NCBI RefSeq assembly: GCF_954871325.1
Contig: NC_088776.1
Coordinates: 17,732,052-17,796,051, forward strand
Length of the DNA: 64,000 nt
Source of the DNA: Gordionus sp. m RMFG-2023
Lineage: Eukaryota; Nematomorpha; Gordioida; Chordodea; Parachordodidae
Direction of reading: 5' to 3'
Both the position numbers and the translations under genes were made by a program. Below the pieces are notes generated by a model, which worked only from the letters and a program-made list of their open reading frames with translations, searched no databases and was not told where the DNA came from. The first letter of the stretch is position 1. The number at the start of each line of letters is the position of its first letter. Below are positions 36,840-48,400 of the stretch, in pieces.

Positions 36840-37420
36840 ACCAAATATGGTTAGCAGCAAATGTACCTCCTGAAATCTGCAAATCAACCATCATTAAATA
36901 CTTTTCCCTAAATCAGCAAATGGTTATAGAGATATAACCCTTTCATTATTAATTTATAATATTCTAACCAACTTATTATTTAACCTAATAATAAAAGACA
37001 TTAATAACACCAATAATAACATTACATCTTTCCGTAAATTAAGAAATACAATTAAATTGATCATCGCCTTAAAAATCAAATTAGAAAAAGCTACATTTCA
37101 TAAATTTAACCTATATATCATGATTATTGACATTTAAAAGCCTTCGATTCAATATGTAATCAATCCATCTGTAATACTACTTTTAAATATAAAATCAACA
37201 CACATATAATCAAAATTATGAATATTTATAGAAATAGTTTCATTAACATCAAACACAATACATTAACCTCACCTTTTTAAACAAAAATGTGGTATAAAAC
37301 ATAGATGTGCTTCACCCCACATTAGATATGTATACTATAATAATAAAGATACCATACAATGGGTTTAAATTTTCAAACAGTGGATATTAATCTACTACAC
37401 TAAATATGCTCTCTAAAGGG
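36840..37420 (+). pseudogene. LINE reverse-transcriptase relic inside Helitron 1
   Basis: Plus-strand codons in more than one frame give YRDITLSLLIYNILTNLL (the LINE 'RPI-LL...YKIL' block), SFRKLRNTIKLIIALK, then YIMIIDI and KAFDSI (the ID-x-KAFDS catalytic block), followed by IIKIMNIYRNSF and KCGIKHRC (the 'G-x-xQG' region, degraded). The order matches non-LTR reverse transcriptases. Stops and frame changes are frequent. I cannot assign a clade. Confidence 0.6.
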
Positions 37421-37744
37421 TATTAATAATAGCTGACTCCTCTACAGGTATTTCAATAAAAATAATAAAAAGTTTTTTTTATTCTTTCATTTTTTCTTTT
37501 CCCTTTCACTGTTCCTTTTCTACCTTTTTTCTTTACCCTTTAATTTTTATAGGGTTATTAAAATGCTGATTTGGGTCAATTTACAAAAATAACTTTATTA
37601 TTATGTTAGATAAAATAATATTATAAAAACCTCGAGATTTGGCAAGTCCAACATTTTTGCCATCTACAAACAAAATCTTCAGTCTTACATATTAATTTGG
37701 CTAAAATAATTGGGTTGTTTTTAAAAATCGACCTAAATCAGTCT

Positions 37745-37995
37745 TTTTAACAATCCTACCTTCATCCCCTCCCCCTTTCTTTTTATTATTCCCTTTTCCC
37801 TTAATCTTTTTCTCTCCCCTTTCCTTTACTTTTTTCTTTCTATCTTTACCTTTCCATTTTCTTTCTCTTAACTTTATCCTCTCCCTGCTTCTTTCCAGAT
37901 TTTCTTTCCTTTCCCATTTTCTTTTCCTTCTCATTTTTCTTTCCTTTCCCTTTTCCTTGCTGTTTCTTTTCCTTACCCTTTTTCTTTCAAAAAAA
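37745..37995 (+). repeat. Polypyrimidine tract
   Basis: A C/T-only run of about 240 bases with CTTTT and TTCCC motifs. It produces a spurious lysine/arginine-rich open frame on the other strand (37701-38009), which I reject as coding. Confidence 0.8.
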
Positions 37996-38938
37996 AAGTC
38001 CGAATTCAAAAAGGAAAATCGTTATTTTTTTAAATATTTAAAAATTTTATATTCTCAAGGATCCTACATGATAGAAAAAGCTTGCCAAAATGGTTTTCCA
38101 AACAATATTTATTTTAATTCGCATATATACTTATAATTTTGCATATAGTAAATAATTGTATAATTTTTATTTCTCATTGTTCCTGCTCAATAAAATTAGC
38201 TATTTAAAATGCCCTCATATAATGGCAATACATAAATTAATAATATTTTCTTAATATCCATTCTTAACCCCATACCCATATTATATTTTGTGATCCTTTA
38301 CCATTTGTTATTCATGGGAATTTCTGATTCCGAGCCATTTGTAATTTTCAGGCTACACTTCGTTAGCCCGAAGGAGGGCTATGATAAATTAATTAGAAAT
38401 TTAACTATCTCCGAGCTTGCGAAAAAACTTTCAAAATTATTATGGGATTGGCTGGGCTTGGAAAATATTCCTAAAATTAATATAGGCTTGGGAAATTTTT
38501 TTTAAAATTATTATGGGTTGGACCAGTTTGAGAAAAAATTTCAAAATTTAATGGGTTGGGCTGGGCTTGAGAAAAATCAAAATTATTAAGCTCTTGGACC
38601 CTTAGAAATTTTTAATATATAATATGGGCCAGACATTGGTTTAAAAAAAATTTTACAGGCCTTGGTGGGGCCTGATCAAAAAAAGGACCATGAAGATCTC
38701 TGATTAATGCATTATGATTTTTTTAAGATTTTATTTTAGTTTTAACCTACCAAAATTATTATGGTCTTGAATCGGGTTTGGGGAAATTTTTTCAAAATTA
38801 TTGTGGGCTTGCTGGCTTTGGATTTTTTATTATTAAATATTAAAGAATTTGATATGGTCTCAAGTAAAAGTTAATTTAAATATATTTTTAATCAAATAGT
38901 ATTCACAGTATTAAGGGGTTAAACTGGGCCTACCTTAA

Positions 38939-38954
38939 GAGGGGGGGGGGGGGG
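38939..38954 (+). repeat. Poly-G run near the Helitron 3' end
   Basis: About 14 G residues some 120 bases before the 3' hairpin. The same position in Helitron 2 also has a G run (53317-53325), so it belongs to the family. Confidence 0.75.
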
Positions 38955-40305
38955 TGGATGATAAAAAGTATAAAAATTGGATATGGTTTTTAAGTAAAAA
39001 AGGTAACATACATCAATCGTAAGAAATGAATAAAATTCTCATTCCCCGTCATTTTTGACGGGTTATCTACTAGTTTTAATTAAATTTGGGACAGAACAGG
39101 CTCAAGCCTAAAATTAATAATAATGGCTAAGCTCGAGCCTAAAATTAAATAGAGATTTTGGATGGTGCTTTGACTGAAATAAATTAAATTTGCAAGGCGC
39201 TAAGAAAAGTTTTATTTAAATTATTGAGCTAAACAGATAATTAGTCCTCGTATATCATTTATATTATTTTTTGACAAAAATGCTTTAATTAATGCAGGTT
39301 TTAGTATTGACTTGATATGCATTATTTTGAATAAATTTGTATAAATTGCTTAATCAAAAAGACAAGGCCAAAGCTTATCACAACACTTAGGCGTAGCCAA
39401 AAAAATTTATCACTTTTTGTGAATATCATTTTAAGTTAATAAAAAATATCCCCCTTAGCCCCTCCCCACTCTCAGAGACCAGGGTTGCCAGGTCAAAATT
39501 TTCAAATTGCGGAAGAAATTTGGTATTATGCGGGACAAATTTGGTATTATGCGGGAGAAATATGAAAATTGCGGTTAGATATATAAAAAGTGCTAAAAAT
39601 AAAAGTGCCGGCCTTCCGGGATTTTGAATTGGCTTAATTATCCGCCTATTATTTTTTATAATTAGTTTATATAAATACAAAGTCGGTAACTATTTTTCAA
39701 AATAAAATAACATCTTGATTTATTAAAATACAGTGTTGTGATGATTTAATGAAACATATTGAGGATTAAATTTAAATCCATTCATATAAAATGATAATAT
39801 TTGCAAAAATAATTAAAATATAGACAAAGCATTATTTAAATTTCTTTTATTATTTCTTTTGTTGTACATTTGTAAAGATTATAATTATATATGCATGTCT
39901 TTAAATTAAATCATCAGAACACTGTATATTAATTTATAAAAAAAAACAAACGATCTTTTTTAAATATATTAGAATGTAAACAAGATAAAATTTTATAATT
40001 TTTAATTTTACAATTAAAAATATATTTTATGTGAGTTTCACGCAAAACGACCGCTTGGAAATCTACCGTGTGTGTGTATAACATTATAGAGATAGGCGCT
40101 TAATTATCACTTATCATGTTTAAATAAATAATTAGATACTCCAAAAATAAGAAATAATACAGATGCAACTACAGTTGCGGCAATTTTAATCACTTATCTT
40201 GTAATATAACATTCACAGAAATTATCATCACAATGTTGGTAGAATCTTTTTCCCATAATATTTAACTACTCTAATATAAATGAAAACTATACTTGTAGAA
40301 CAAAA

Positions 40306-40590
40306 ATGAGCAAGGCTATCATCAATGTTTTAGGACCTAAATCCAGGAGGTCAATTCTTGACGATTTGAAAGATGGGCATACATATGCAATTCTAACAGA
40401 TGCATCTAATAAGGGAAATATTATAGTATTTCCCTTGATTCTCCGCTATTTCAACAAAATTAAGGTCGTTTCAATAAAACTATTAAATTTTTTCCCCTCA
40501 AATAGTGAAAAATCCAAAGATATAGCTAACCATATAATGGTAAATATAGCAGATTTGAGATTATCATTAAATTGCATGTCAGCTTTCTGA
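40306..40590 (+). pseudogene. hAT transposase segment, plus-strand copy
   Basis: A 94-codon frame begins MSKAIINVLGPKSRRSILDD and continues DGHTYAILTDASNKGN, the hAT segment that contains an ILTDAS block. It is the plus-strand half of the inverted duplication. Its mirror lies on the minus strand near 42440-42300. The frame soon ends, so it is a fragment. Confidence 0.65.
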
Positions 40591-41462
40591 TCTGATAATG
40601 CCTCAGTGAATTTTGTTATAAAAGCTGTCCTAACATTTTGAAAATTTTTTTCAATAATGAATGGCAGAAGTATATTTAGGAATGATTTCACATGTAGGAA
40701 ATCTACTACATGCTGTTAATGTATAGTTATAATCAGAAGAATTTAACCAAAGATTCACAAAATTATGCTGCAGATGTGTTCATCTTTACAGTTAAAAAAT
40801 GACAATAAATTTTATGGCGCCATTGCTAAAACTTAATTATATTTTATTTGAGATTTAAATAATAGAACTAAATGTTTACCGTCGTTATTGAGATATTTAC
40901 AAAATTCCTGGCATGACATATTATAAATTTGTTTTAACCATTAGCTCGGCCTCTAATGTTGTTAAAGCAATCCGATTTCTCTCCTTTTTCCAGGCAGTCC
41001 TAATCATGCTAAAAATGCTCTAGGATGAGGCATTAGAATGTGCTGCAGATGTGTTCATCTTTACAATTAAAAATTGACAATAAATTTTATGGTGCCATTG
41101 CTAAAACTTAATTATATTTTGAGATTTAAATAATAGAACTATATGTTTACCGTCGTTATTGAGATATTTAAAAATTCATGGCATGACATATTATATATTT
41201 GTTTAACCATTAGATCGGCCTCTAATGTTGTTAAAGCAATTCAATTTCTCTTCTTTTTCCTGGCAGTCCTAAGGCTAAAAATGCGCTCGGAAGAGGCATT
41301 AGAATGAAGTAAGGAGACATACTCGCATATTTTTTCCAAGCATGGGGATTTATCGTTATTACGAAAAAATTATACTCATTTCTCCTCTGCTTTTAGACCA
41401 TCTAACTTTAAGTATTTTAGCGAATCATATAAAATAAAGAGAATTACAATCTCCTCAAGGCA

Positions 41463-41660
41463 TCAATGTCTTTCGTTCTGAATAGAGTTATTAAAATCAA
41501 ATTGTAAATATTCTAAAATTGTCTTAATAAAAATATCTGATTCATTTAAAAATGTATTAATTAGAGTATTATTTGAACATTTTAATATAATATTTTTAGC
41601 AATAGCGCCATAAAATTTATTATCAATTTTTAACTGTAGAGATGAACAGAGCTGTAACAT
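41463..41660 (-). pseudogene. hAT transposase fragment in copy 2
   Basis: The minus-strand frame LCSSLQLKIDNKFYGAIAK and onward NTLINTFLNESDIF matches the 30932-31288 frame of copy 1, but is shorter and no longer joined to the RWLSL part. Confidence 0.6.
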
Positions 41661-43194
41661 GATTTGTGAATCTTTTTTATTAATGAATATTCTGATTGCA
41701 ACTGAATATTAACTGCGTGAGACTTCCTATATGTGAAACGAATCCCAAATATGTTTCTGCCATTTCATACTCGAAAAATTTTTTAAAAATTTTAGGACAG
41801 CTTTTAAAATATTTATTTAAAAAGTATTTTGGGTTTGTAAAATTTTAAAATTCTATCGATAGCAGGTATTAATGACAATAACCTGATAGGTATATATCAC
41901 AACAACTCACACCATTCCAAGTTAGACCACTTCACCAACTCTTTTAATTCATTAACTCTTTTAGTTGATTAACTAAATTCATTAAAACATTTCATAACAT
42001 TTCGACATCCACAGATAGTACATTCATTGCCTTCTTGCAAGAATTATGTAGTATATGGCATATACAGTCAATTGGTATTAATTCATTCTTGTGCTGTCTC
42101 AATTCAATAACTTTGGTTTTAGCCAAAATTTACAGAGGCATTATCAGCGAAAAAAGCTGACATGCAAATCATTGATAACCCTGAATCAGCTATATTTACA
42201 TTATGTGGCTAACTACATCGTTGGATTTTTCACTATCCGAGGAAATAATTTTAACAGTTTTATTGAAATTTTCCTATTCTTGTTGAAATAGTGAAGGATC
42301 GAGGGAAATGTTTTGATATTTCCCTTATTAGATGCATCTGTTAGAATTGCATATGGATGCCCATCTTTCAAATCATCTAGAATTGACCTCTAGGATTCAG
42401 GTACTAAAACACTTGTGATAGCCTTGCTCATTTTTGTTCTGCCACAAGTAAGGTTTGCACTTATATTGGAGTCGTTAAATATCATTAGAAAAAGATTCGA
42501 CCCACATTGTTATGATATAGCTCTGTGAATGTTGAACTACATGATAGATGTATACGATTTCCGCATATGTAGTTGCATCTGTATTATTTATTATTTTTGA
42601 GAATATTTTTGTATTGCAATCGATGTTGATATACTACCCTGTACTGACTTATATGAATGAAATGATTTTGATTTATTATTGGATAAAAATAAAACAGGAT
42701 AAAAAGAAATTTACAAACTGTTGTAGCTGTTGAAAAAAAGAAGAAATAAATTTAATTTAATACATCAAATGTCAGTTATTTTCTGACAGGGGAATTCAGT
42801 TTTCCTGGTGGATGGAAGGAAAACGGGATCATCACATGGGTTGTTGTTAAAAAAGAGTCCTTTGTTGCTATTTGGAGTGAAGATATTGGATTAATTGGAG
42901 AAGATGTCAGATGGGAAGAACAAAGAATGGAGAAGATTCAACTATTTTTATAAATATGAAATCTTCTGATAAATATAATTATGAATAAATATGGATTTTC
43001 GTTAATGTTGCCGATGACCTCAGGATTTACTTAGGGATTAATGCGGAACACAATGCAATGTAAAGGATAAGAAAGGTAAGACCAGTAAATATTTCATGTT
43101 AAAGATATAAATTAATTTATAAAAATGATAGCTATGTTTGTATATTTTTAGGCTAGGTTAAGGAATAAGAAATGTTAAGATGAATAGTTCATTT

Positions 43195-43585
43195 CTATTA
43201 ATGTTTGTATATTATTAATGTGGTCAGTAAGGTAGTTTCATAAATTGAACTACATTTGAAATAAAGGTTTATATATTATTAATATGGTCAGTAAGGTAGT
43301 TTCATAAATTGAACTACATTTGAAATAAAGGTTTATATATTATTAATATGGTCAGTAAGGTAGTTTCATAAATTGAACTACATTTGAAATAAAGGTTTAT
43401 ATATTATTAATATGGTCAGTAAGGTAGTTTCATAAATTGAACTACATTTAAAATAAAGGTTTATATATTATTAATATGGTGAGTAAGGTAGTTTCATAGA
43501 ACTACATTTGAAATAAAGGTTTATATATTATTAATATGGTCAGTAAGGTAGTTTCATAAATTGAACTACATTTGAAATAAAGTGT
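43195..43585 (+). repeat. 64-bp minisatellite, about six copies
   Basis: The unit runs 'aaaggtttatatattattaa', 'tatggtcagtaaggtagttt', 'cataaattgaactacatttg', 'aaat'. The copies are nearly identical; one is about 7 bases shorter. It lies within the LTR-element interior. Confidence 0.9.
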
Positions 43586-44544
43586 AAGGGTGAGTAGGTT
43601 ACATAGATATATTGGTGGTTTAATTAGAATTAAACGGATAAAGTATTTGGTGAATGATAAATATATATGGAAATGTACTTTTGTAATAAAGTATGTGTTA
43701 TATAATTATGCATTTTGGGTTTTTAAAGGGATGGACATGTATGGGATAATTTATTATTAATTAATATTAATATATTGTATGTGTAATTTAGTTTCAATTA
43801 AGGTTGATATGTTATTAAGGGATCTATTGAGGGTGAGTTAATGTTGTTTATTTTGAAGTAATTAACCATTTTTATGAAATAGGGTGTAATGTGGATTACA
43901 CATATGATATATTTAATTATGAATGATAATTTAAAGGAATTGAAGTATGATGAAGTCAGAATAATATCTATAATGTTATAGGTGGATAGTTATTTTGATT
44001 TAGTGCCTGCATTTGATATATATATAAATTGGGTATAGATTTATATGATATATTAGATGATGTGTAAGATTTTTTTTCAAATTATGAAATCTTTATATTT
44101 AATATATATATTTTTTTTAAATTATAAAATTTTATAAAAAGTTTTATTTGCAACTATTATATTATTTTTATGGTATGCAATGATGTGAAGGGAAAATATT
44201 TTTACAGATAAGGTCGGCCATGTTGATGGGTCCTTGAGGTGGGAATATTTTACTTTGCATACTGGAGAAAGTTTTTTTTTTGTGTAATTCTTTTTTTATA
44301 CAAATTTATGCTGCATATTACATTTTTTTTATCTTTGTAATAATTTTATAGCACATCACATTTTACTATTTATTTTATGAACATTTTTTTTAAAGAAAAG
44401 ACTCAAATTATTTTATATTGTGAAGGTATATTAAAAAATTTTTACATATATATCATATAGACCATTATATTCTCAATTTTTGTTACTTTGCATTCTACAT
44501 TTCTGTGAATTTGTGCTAATTGTGATGGCAGGGTTAGATAGAAA

Positions 44545-44632
44545 TGGTATATTTTTACTAGGATACTGAGTAATTCCTAGATGAAAAGTATTTTTACTAG
44601 GATACTGAGTAATTCCTAGATGAAAAGTATTT
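44545..44632 (+). repeat. Short tandem duplication
   Basis: A ~41-base unit (ttttactaggatactgagta, then attcctagatgaaaagta) occurs twice in a row without change. Confidence 0.85.
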
Positions 44633-45790
44633 TATTGTCTACGTATTATATATTATTCCTCCTTATAAAATATTAAGTTTATACATATTCCTGGTAATTT
44701 TGTTATATCTTTGTTCGGCAAATTTTCGCAATTATTTTTAATACCTAAAAATTTCTATCTATTTTGTAGTTTTTTTTCACATGACCGAAGGAAAATTACA
44801 TGTGTTTAAATTGCATTTCACACATAAACCATTTGTTCACATTACAGTATTATATGTAAAATCATTATTTCCTAATTACCATTAATCATACCCAAATGAT
44901 GTATATTATAGATCCTATTTCTCAAATGTCTTAAAATGAATGAATTATTATGTTTTGCGGATATTACATTGTCCATATTAAGGTTCCATAGATTATAAAT
45001 GCAGATACCCCAATGTACATGTCATTATTGATAATATGTGTTTTCGCGCTTATATATTGAAATGTATCGGAGATATTATATTATAAATCATTATAAGGGA
45101 AGTCGATTCGATAAATTCCCTGAACGTCTTCAAGGCGTCTCGATATAATTCAAAGAGATGATTCGATACCATTCAAAGAGATGATTCGATACAACACCAC
45201 CACAGAGAGAGGGAAACTGGGCTTGTGAAGGGTGGGCGTGTTATAGCTGTTGAAAAAAAGAACAAATAAATTTAATTTAATACATCAAATGTCAGTTATT
45301 TTCTGACAGGGGAATTCAGTTTTCCTGGTGGATGGAGGGAAAACGGGATCATCACACGGGTTTTGTTAAAAAAAGAGTCATTTGTTGCTATTTGGAGTGA
45401 AGATATTGGATTAATTGGAGTGTCAGCTGGGAAGAACAAAGAATGGAGAAGATTCCACTATTTTTATAAATATGATATCTTCTGATAAATATAATTATGA
45501 ATAAATATGGATTTTCGTTACAAACTAGACATGTTTTTCGAATAAATATTTAAAATTTATTTTAAAAATATAAAAATAATATATTAATGTCTCTCAAAAT
45601 TATTATTTATACATATTAAAAACGTTAAAATACTTTTTTTTTAAATTGCGGGAGAAATTAAAAACTTGCGGTAGATTTTTGCGGGAGATTTCCAATTACG
45701 GTAGTTTTGCCGAAGAGAGATGTCTGCGTGTAAACTAAAAAATTGCGGGAGTCTCCCGCTGATGGGGGAGATGGCAACCCTGCCTGAGAC

Positions 45791-46608
45791 CCTGATTCCA
45801 AAAAATGTATGCATATATCTTAAACAATAATTTAAAAGAAAGAATGTAAAAGTTGATATTTTTTTTATATAACTATACATCATAATTTATATATTTTTGG
45901 AAAAAAGCATTTATATATAAAAAAGTGAACCAAAAATGTTTTTAAGAAATGGAATATAAGCCAAAGATAAGTCTTAAGACAAAAGTGAAATGAATTATAA
46001 TTATTAATACCATAAAATTACTAAATAATATAATATATCATATATAATTTTTTACTAAATAATATATATCATATATAATTTTTTATAAAGTGAGTAATTT
46101 TAATTTATTTATCTTAATTAAAGTAAAATATAATTATAAAACTATTGGTAAAATTAAATCATAAATTAAATAAAAAAATTAAGGCACAATACAAACAGTG
46201 GAATATTATATGTCGTGGATTTACAGTATATCTAATTTTATCAATTATCATATGACAATCAAGTAATTTTTACCAATATAGCGGATTATATATTTTACAA
46301 AACTATAAAATATTGATAAAGACATCAGAAAATATATTTTAAAGACATTGTGGGATAAATAATATGAAGATTAATTTTTATTATCATTTTTTATTTAAAA
46401 TAAATAGATGGCGTTAAATAATTGAATGCAAATTGTTGCTATATTTATTATCAAGAGCATTGATTAGTAAAATTTGTTAAAATATTCTGTAATATATTCA
46501 CTAACTGTCAAATAGGTCTGTAAAAGTGGAATTTTACCTAGTATTTTTGTAACTAATTCTATATAATAGTGGAATATCAACTATATGTCTACAAACTTTT
46601 TATAAATA
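45791..46608. other. AT-rich spacer, nothing recognised
   Basis: Very AT-rich DNA with a small tandem repeat of 'aaataatatatatcatatat' type near 46020-46085. No gene supported. Confidence 0.5.
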
Positions 46609-47019
46609 AATTTTTTAGGTTAATGATGCTTACTACCAAGTGAATGTATGGAAATATTCTAAATACCAACTTAATTTGCTAAATATCGACCAAAATTTAT
46701 TAAAATGTAATAAGATCCTTATTATTTAATATATTAATACGGAATCACGTGGTCGAGTCCGGCCTCCTATATATTATCCCCCCAAGGATGGAGGTTAATG
46801 ATGCTTACTACCAAGTGAATGTATGGAAATATTTTAAATACCAAACTAATTTGCTAAATACCGACCAAAATTTTTTTAAATATAATAAGACCCATGTAAT
46901 AAGACCCTTATTATTTAATATATTAATACGGAATCACGTGGTCGAGTCCGGCCTTCTATATATCATCCCCCCAAGGATGGAACCACCAAGTTAGAATAAG
47001 AAAAAAAACATGATCATTC

Positions 47020-47088
47020 CTGGGATTCGAACCCGGGAGCATAGGATAAGTAAGCCAAGCTCTTGCCTACTAGGCCATAGAGGCTTTT
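47020..47088 (-). repeat. tRNA-like module, copy 1
   Basis: The minus strand reads GCCTCTATGGCCTAGTAGGC and then a T-arm GGGTTCGAATCCCAGG. A-box and B-box promoter motifs are recognisable. The acceptor 3' strand does not pair with GCCTCTA and no good anticodon arm forms, so it is tRNA-derived rather than a working tRNA gene. Confidence 0.65.
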
Positions 47089-47239
47089 CAAAAATCACTA
47101 TTTTTCAAATATATATTATAAATATATTTGGTAGTGCCTATCCAAATGAAAAATAAACAAAATTCAAATTTGATAGATGGTACCTTAAGGTACCAAGCAT
47201 CATTAACCAAGTTAGAATAAGAAAAAAAACATGATCATT

Positions 47240-47309
47240 CCCGGGATTCGAACCCGGGAGCATGGGATAAGTAAACCAAACTCTTGCCTACTAGGCCATA
47301 GAGGCTTAC
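47240..47309 (-). repeat. tRNA-like module, copy 2
   Basis: Same module, with a perfect T-arm CCGGGTTCGAATCCCGG. As in copy 1 the acceptor stem is not closed. The pair arose by duplication of the ~220-bp unit. Confidence 0.65.
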
Positions 47310-47617
47310 CAAAAATGACGATTTTTCAAATATATATTATAAATATATTTGGTAGTGCCTATCCAAATGAAAAATGAACAAAATTCAAATTTGATAGATG
47401 GTACCTTAAGGTACCAAGCATCATTAACCAATTTTTTATATGTTTGGAATAAATTATTACCATTCTTTTATATTAATGTATATACAAGTAATTTATCATA
47501 TTTTATATAAACTTATAAAAATATATTTCATAATTGTTCCAGGCTTATTTTGTTTTAATAAAATTAACCTACTATCTTGTAAAAATATTTTATGACTATA
47601 TATAACTAAGGTAACCC

Positions 47618-47728
47618 GAAGACCGGGCAAAAGCGGGCCGAAAGCCCGCCCCTAAATAGGGTCTGGGGGCGAAGCCCCCAGTAATTTTTTAATTCTTCCT
47701 CCCTTAGGAAAATCCTGGCCACGCCTAT
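47618..47728 (-). mobile_element. Terminus of an unidentified element with GC hairpins
   Basis: Two perfect GC-rich hairpins, CGGGCCGAAAGCCCG and CTGGGGGCGAAGCCCCCAG, lie next to CCTGGCCACGCCTATG. On the minus strand this reads CATAGGCGTGGCCAGGATTT, a style of transposon end seen in many invertebrate genomes. No partner end was found in the window, so the family and the other border are unknown. Confidence 0.4.
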
Positions 47729-48400
47729 GTCACAACAAGACATGAAGCAATATTCAGCATCATAGGTAGATTGTCGAATTGAATGGCTACACAAATCAGA
47801 ACATAATTCATGTAATTTCTGATGATGAAATTGCGCTTATTGTAATCAGGAATTGGGAAAAAATAGAATAATAATTTTCTTTTCTCGTTAGGTTTTTGCT
47901 TCCTGACGAGTCTTATTTTTCTAATTATGTGATTAGACAAAATTATATAAATGGATTAAAAAAATATTAAATATAAGTTTAGCTAAAATGGAATGAATTG
48001 AAATGCCTCATATAATATTTAAAATAACTTCGCTCTTTTAAAACAAATCATAGTATATTTCTATTTCAGTTTAGTTGTCCTAATTTATTAATCTGGCAAA
48101 TGTCATAAATTTTATTAGAGTAGCGATAAAAGTGATTGCGCATTATCATCGTTTTGTTCTGAAGATGATAAAATTTCATGGAATAAAATATTTACTTTGT
48201 GAGTGCAATTTGTTCTCGCAAAACAATGTTGTTTACTTTAAGGAGTATATGTGCAACCCTAAAAAATCGAAAGGCGGAAAATATCTCTTTTTTACATTTT
48301 CTATACTTTCATATTTTTTAAACTTCTTCGAGACTAAAAGAGGTTTTATAGAAAGATTTAAAACAAAAGTTTTAAAAGCAAGCATAGACCGATATTAAAA
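47729..48400 (-). CDS. Possible gene of unknown function, fragments only
   Basis: Minus-strand frames in this stretch look more protein-like than their surroundings. About 48385-48230 reads MLAFKTFVLNLSIKPLL, then YFPPFDFLGLHIYSLK. About 48220-48095 reads CFARTNCTHKVNILFHEI and a serine/glutamine-rich end. 47940-47725 reads KIRLVRKQKPNEKRKLL and on to FDNLPMMLNIASC. Possible short introns separate them (for example GTAAAC...TTCAG), in keeping with the micro-introns of the synthetase. I do not recognise the family and cannot fix the exon joints. It may be a decayed gene or chance. Confidence 0.25.

Larger units (their letters stand above)
36541..39073 (+). mobile_element. Helitron 1, non-autonomous
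   Basis: The 5' end TCTATATTATAATTTTCCGATG is preceded by A. The 3' end has the hairpin CCCGTCATTTTTGACGGG followed by TTATCTACTAG and then T. This is the classic TC...hairpin...CTAG layout with A/T insertion. The same 5' and 3' ends recur at 49734 and 53433. Within 38330-38830 are irregular repeats of 'aaaattattatgggttgg-ctgggctt' type. No Rep/helicase gene is seen. It carries a LINE reverse-transcriptase relic and a long polypyrimidine tract. Confidence 0.75.
42719..45520. mobile_element. Non-autonomous LTR-element fossil inside the hAT
   Basis: Two direct repeats of about 284 bp (42719-43004, 45239-45520) begin TGTTRTAGCTGTTG and end GATTTTCGTTA. They are flanked by CAAAC (42714-42718, 45521-45525). 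The homologous hAT at 32225-32250 has the uninterrupted site 'tttacaaactagacatg', which proves the insertion and its borders. A purine-rich stretch precedes the right LTR. The 2.2-kb interior has no recognisable gag or pol, only repeats and AT-rich DNA, so it resembles a LARD/TRIM-type fossil that depended on another element. The LTRs differ at only a few positions, so the insertion is fairly young. Confidence 0.85.
39480..45782. mobile_element. hAT element with CAGGGTTGCCA ends (copy 2), carrying an LTR insertion
   Basis: Ends are CAGGGTTGCCAGG and the inverted GATGGCAACCCTG. Flanks TCAGAGAC (39472-39479) and CCTGAGAC (45783-45790) agree at six of eight bases. Sequence is collinear with copy 1 from 39480 to about 42720 and again from 45521. 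Copy 2 has the same inverted duplication (MSKAIINVL segment plus-strand at 40306-40470 and minus-strand near 42440-42300). It also has an extra partial tandem copy of the region around 40780-41290. A 2.8-kb LTR element at 42719-45520 interrupts it. No intact transposase frame. Confidence 0.85.
46618..47429. mobile_element. Non-autonomous MULE-like element with tRNA-like modules
   Basis: A perfect 9-bp duplication AATTTTTTA (46609-46617, 47430-47438) flanks an 812-bp element. Its ends GGTTAATGATGCTT are exact inverted repeats; the following ACTACC versus GGTACC differ. The interior is two direct duplications: a ~178-bp module (46618-46797, 46795-46982) followed by a ~220-bp module (46988-47207, 47208-47429). 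The second module contains a tRNA-like sequence on the minus strand. The 9-bp duplication fits a MULE, whose transposase could in principle be supplied by elements like the one at 24366-35490, although the termini are not the same. No coding capacity. Confidence 0.8.

Noticed and set aside
37701-38009. Lysine/arginine/glutamate-rich 102-codon protein
   Set aside because: It arises from a polypyrimidine tract on the other strand; low complexity only.
47020-47309. Two functional tRNA genes
   Set aside because: The T arm is excellent but the acceptor stem is not closed and no proper anticodon arm forms; both are in a duplicated transposon module.
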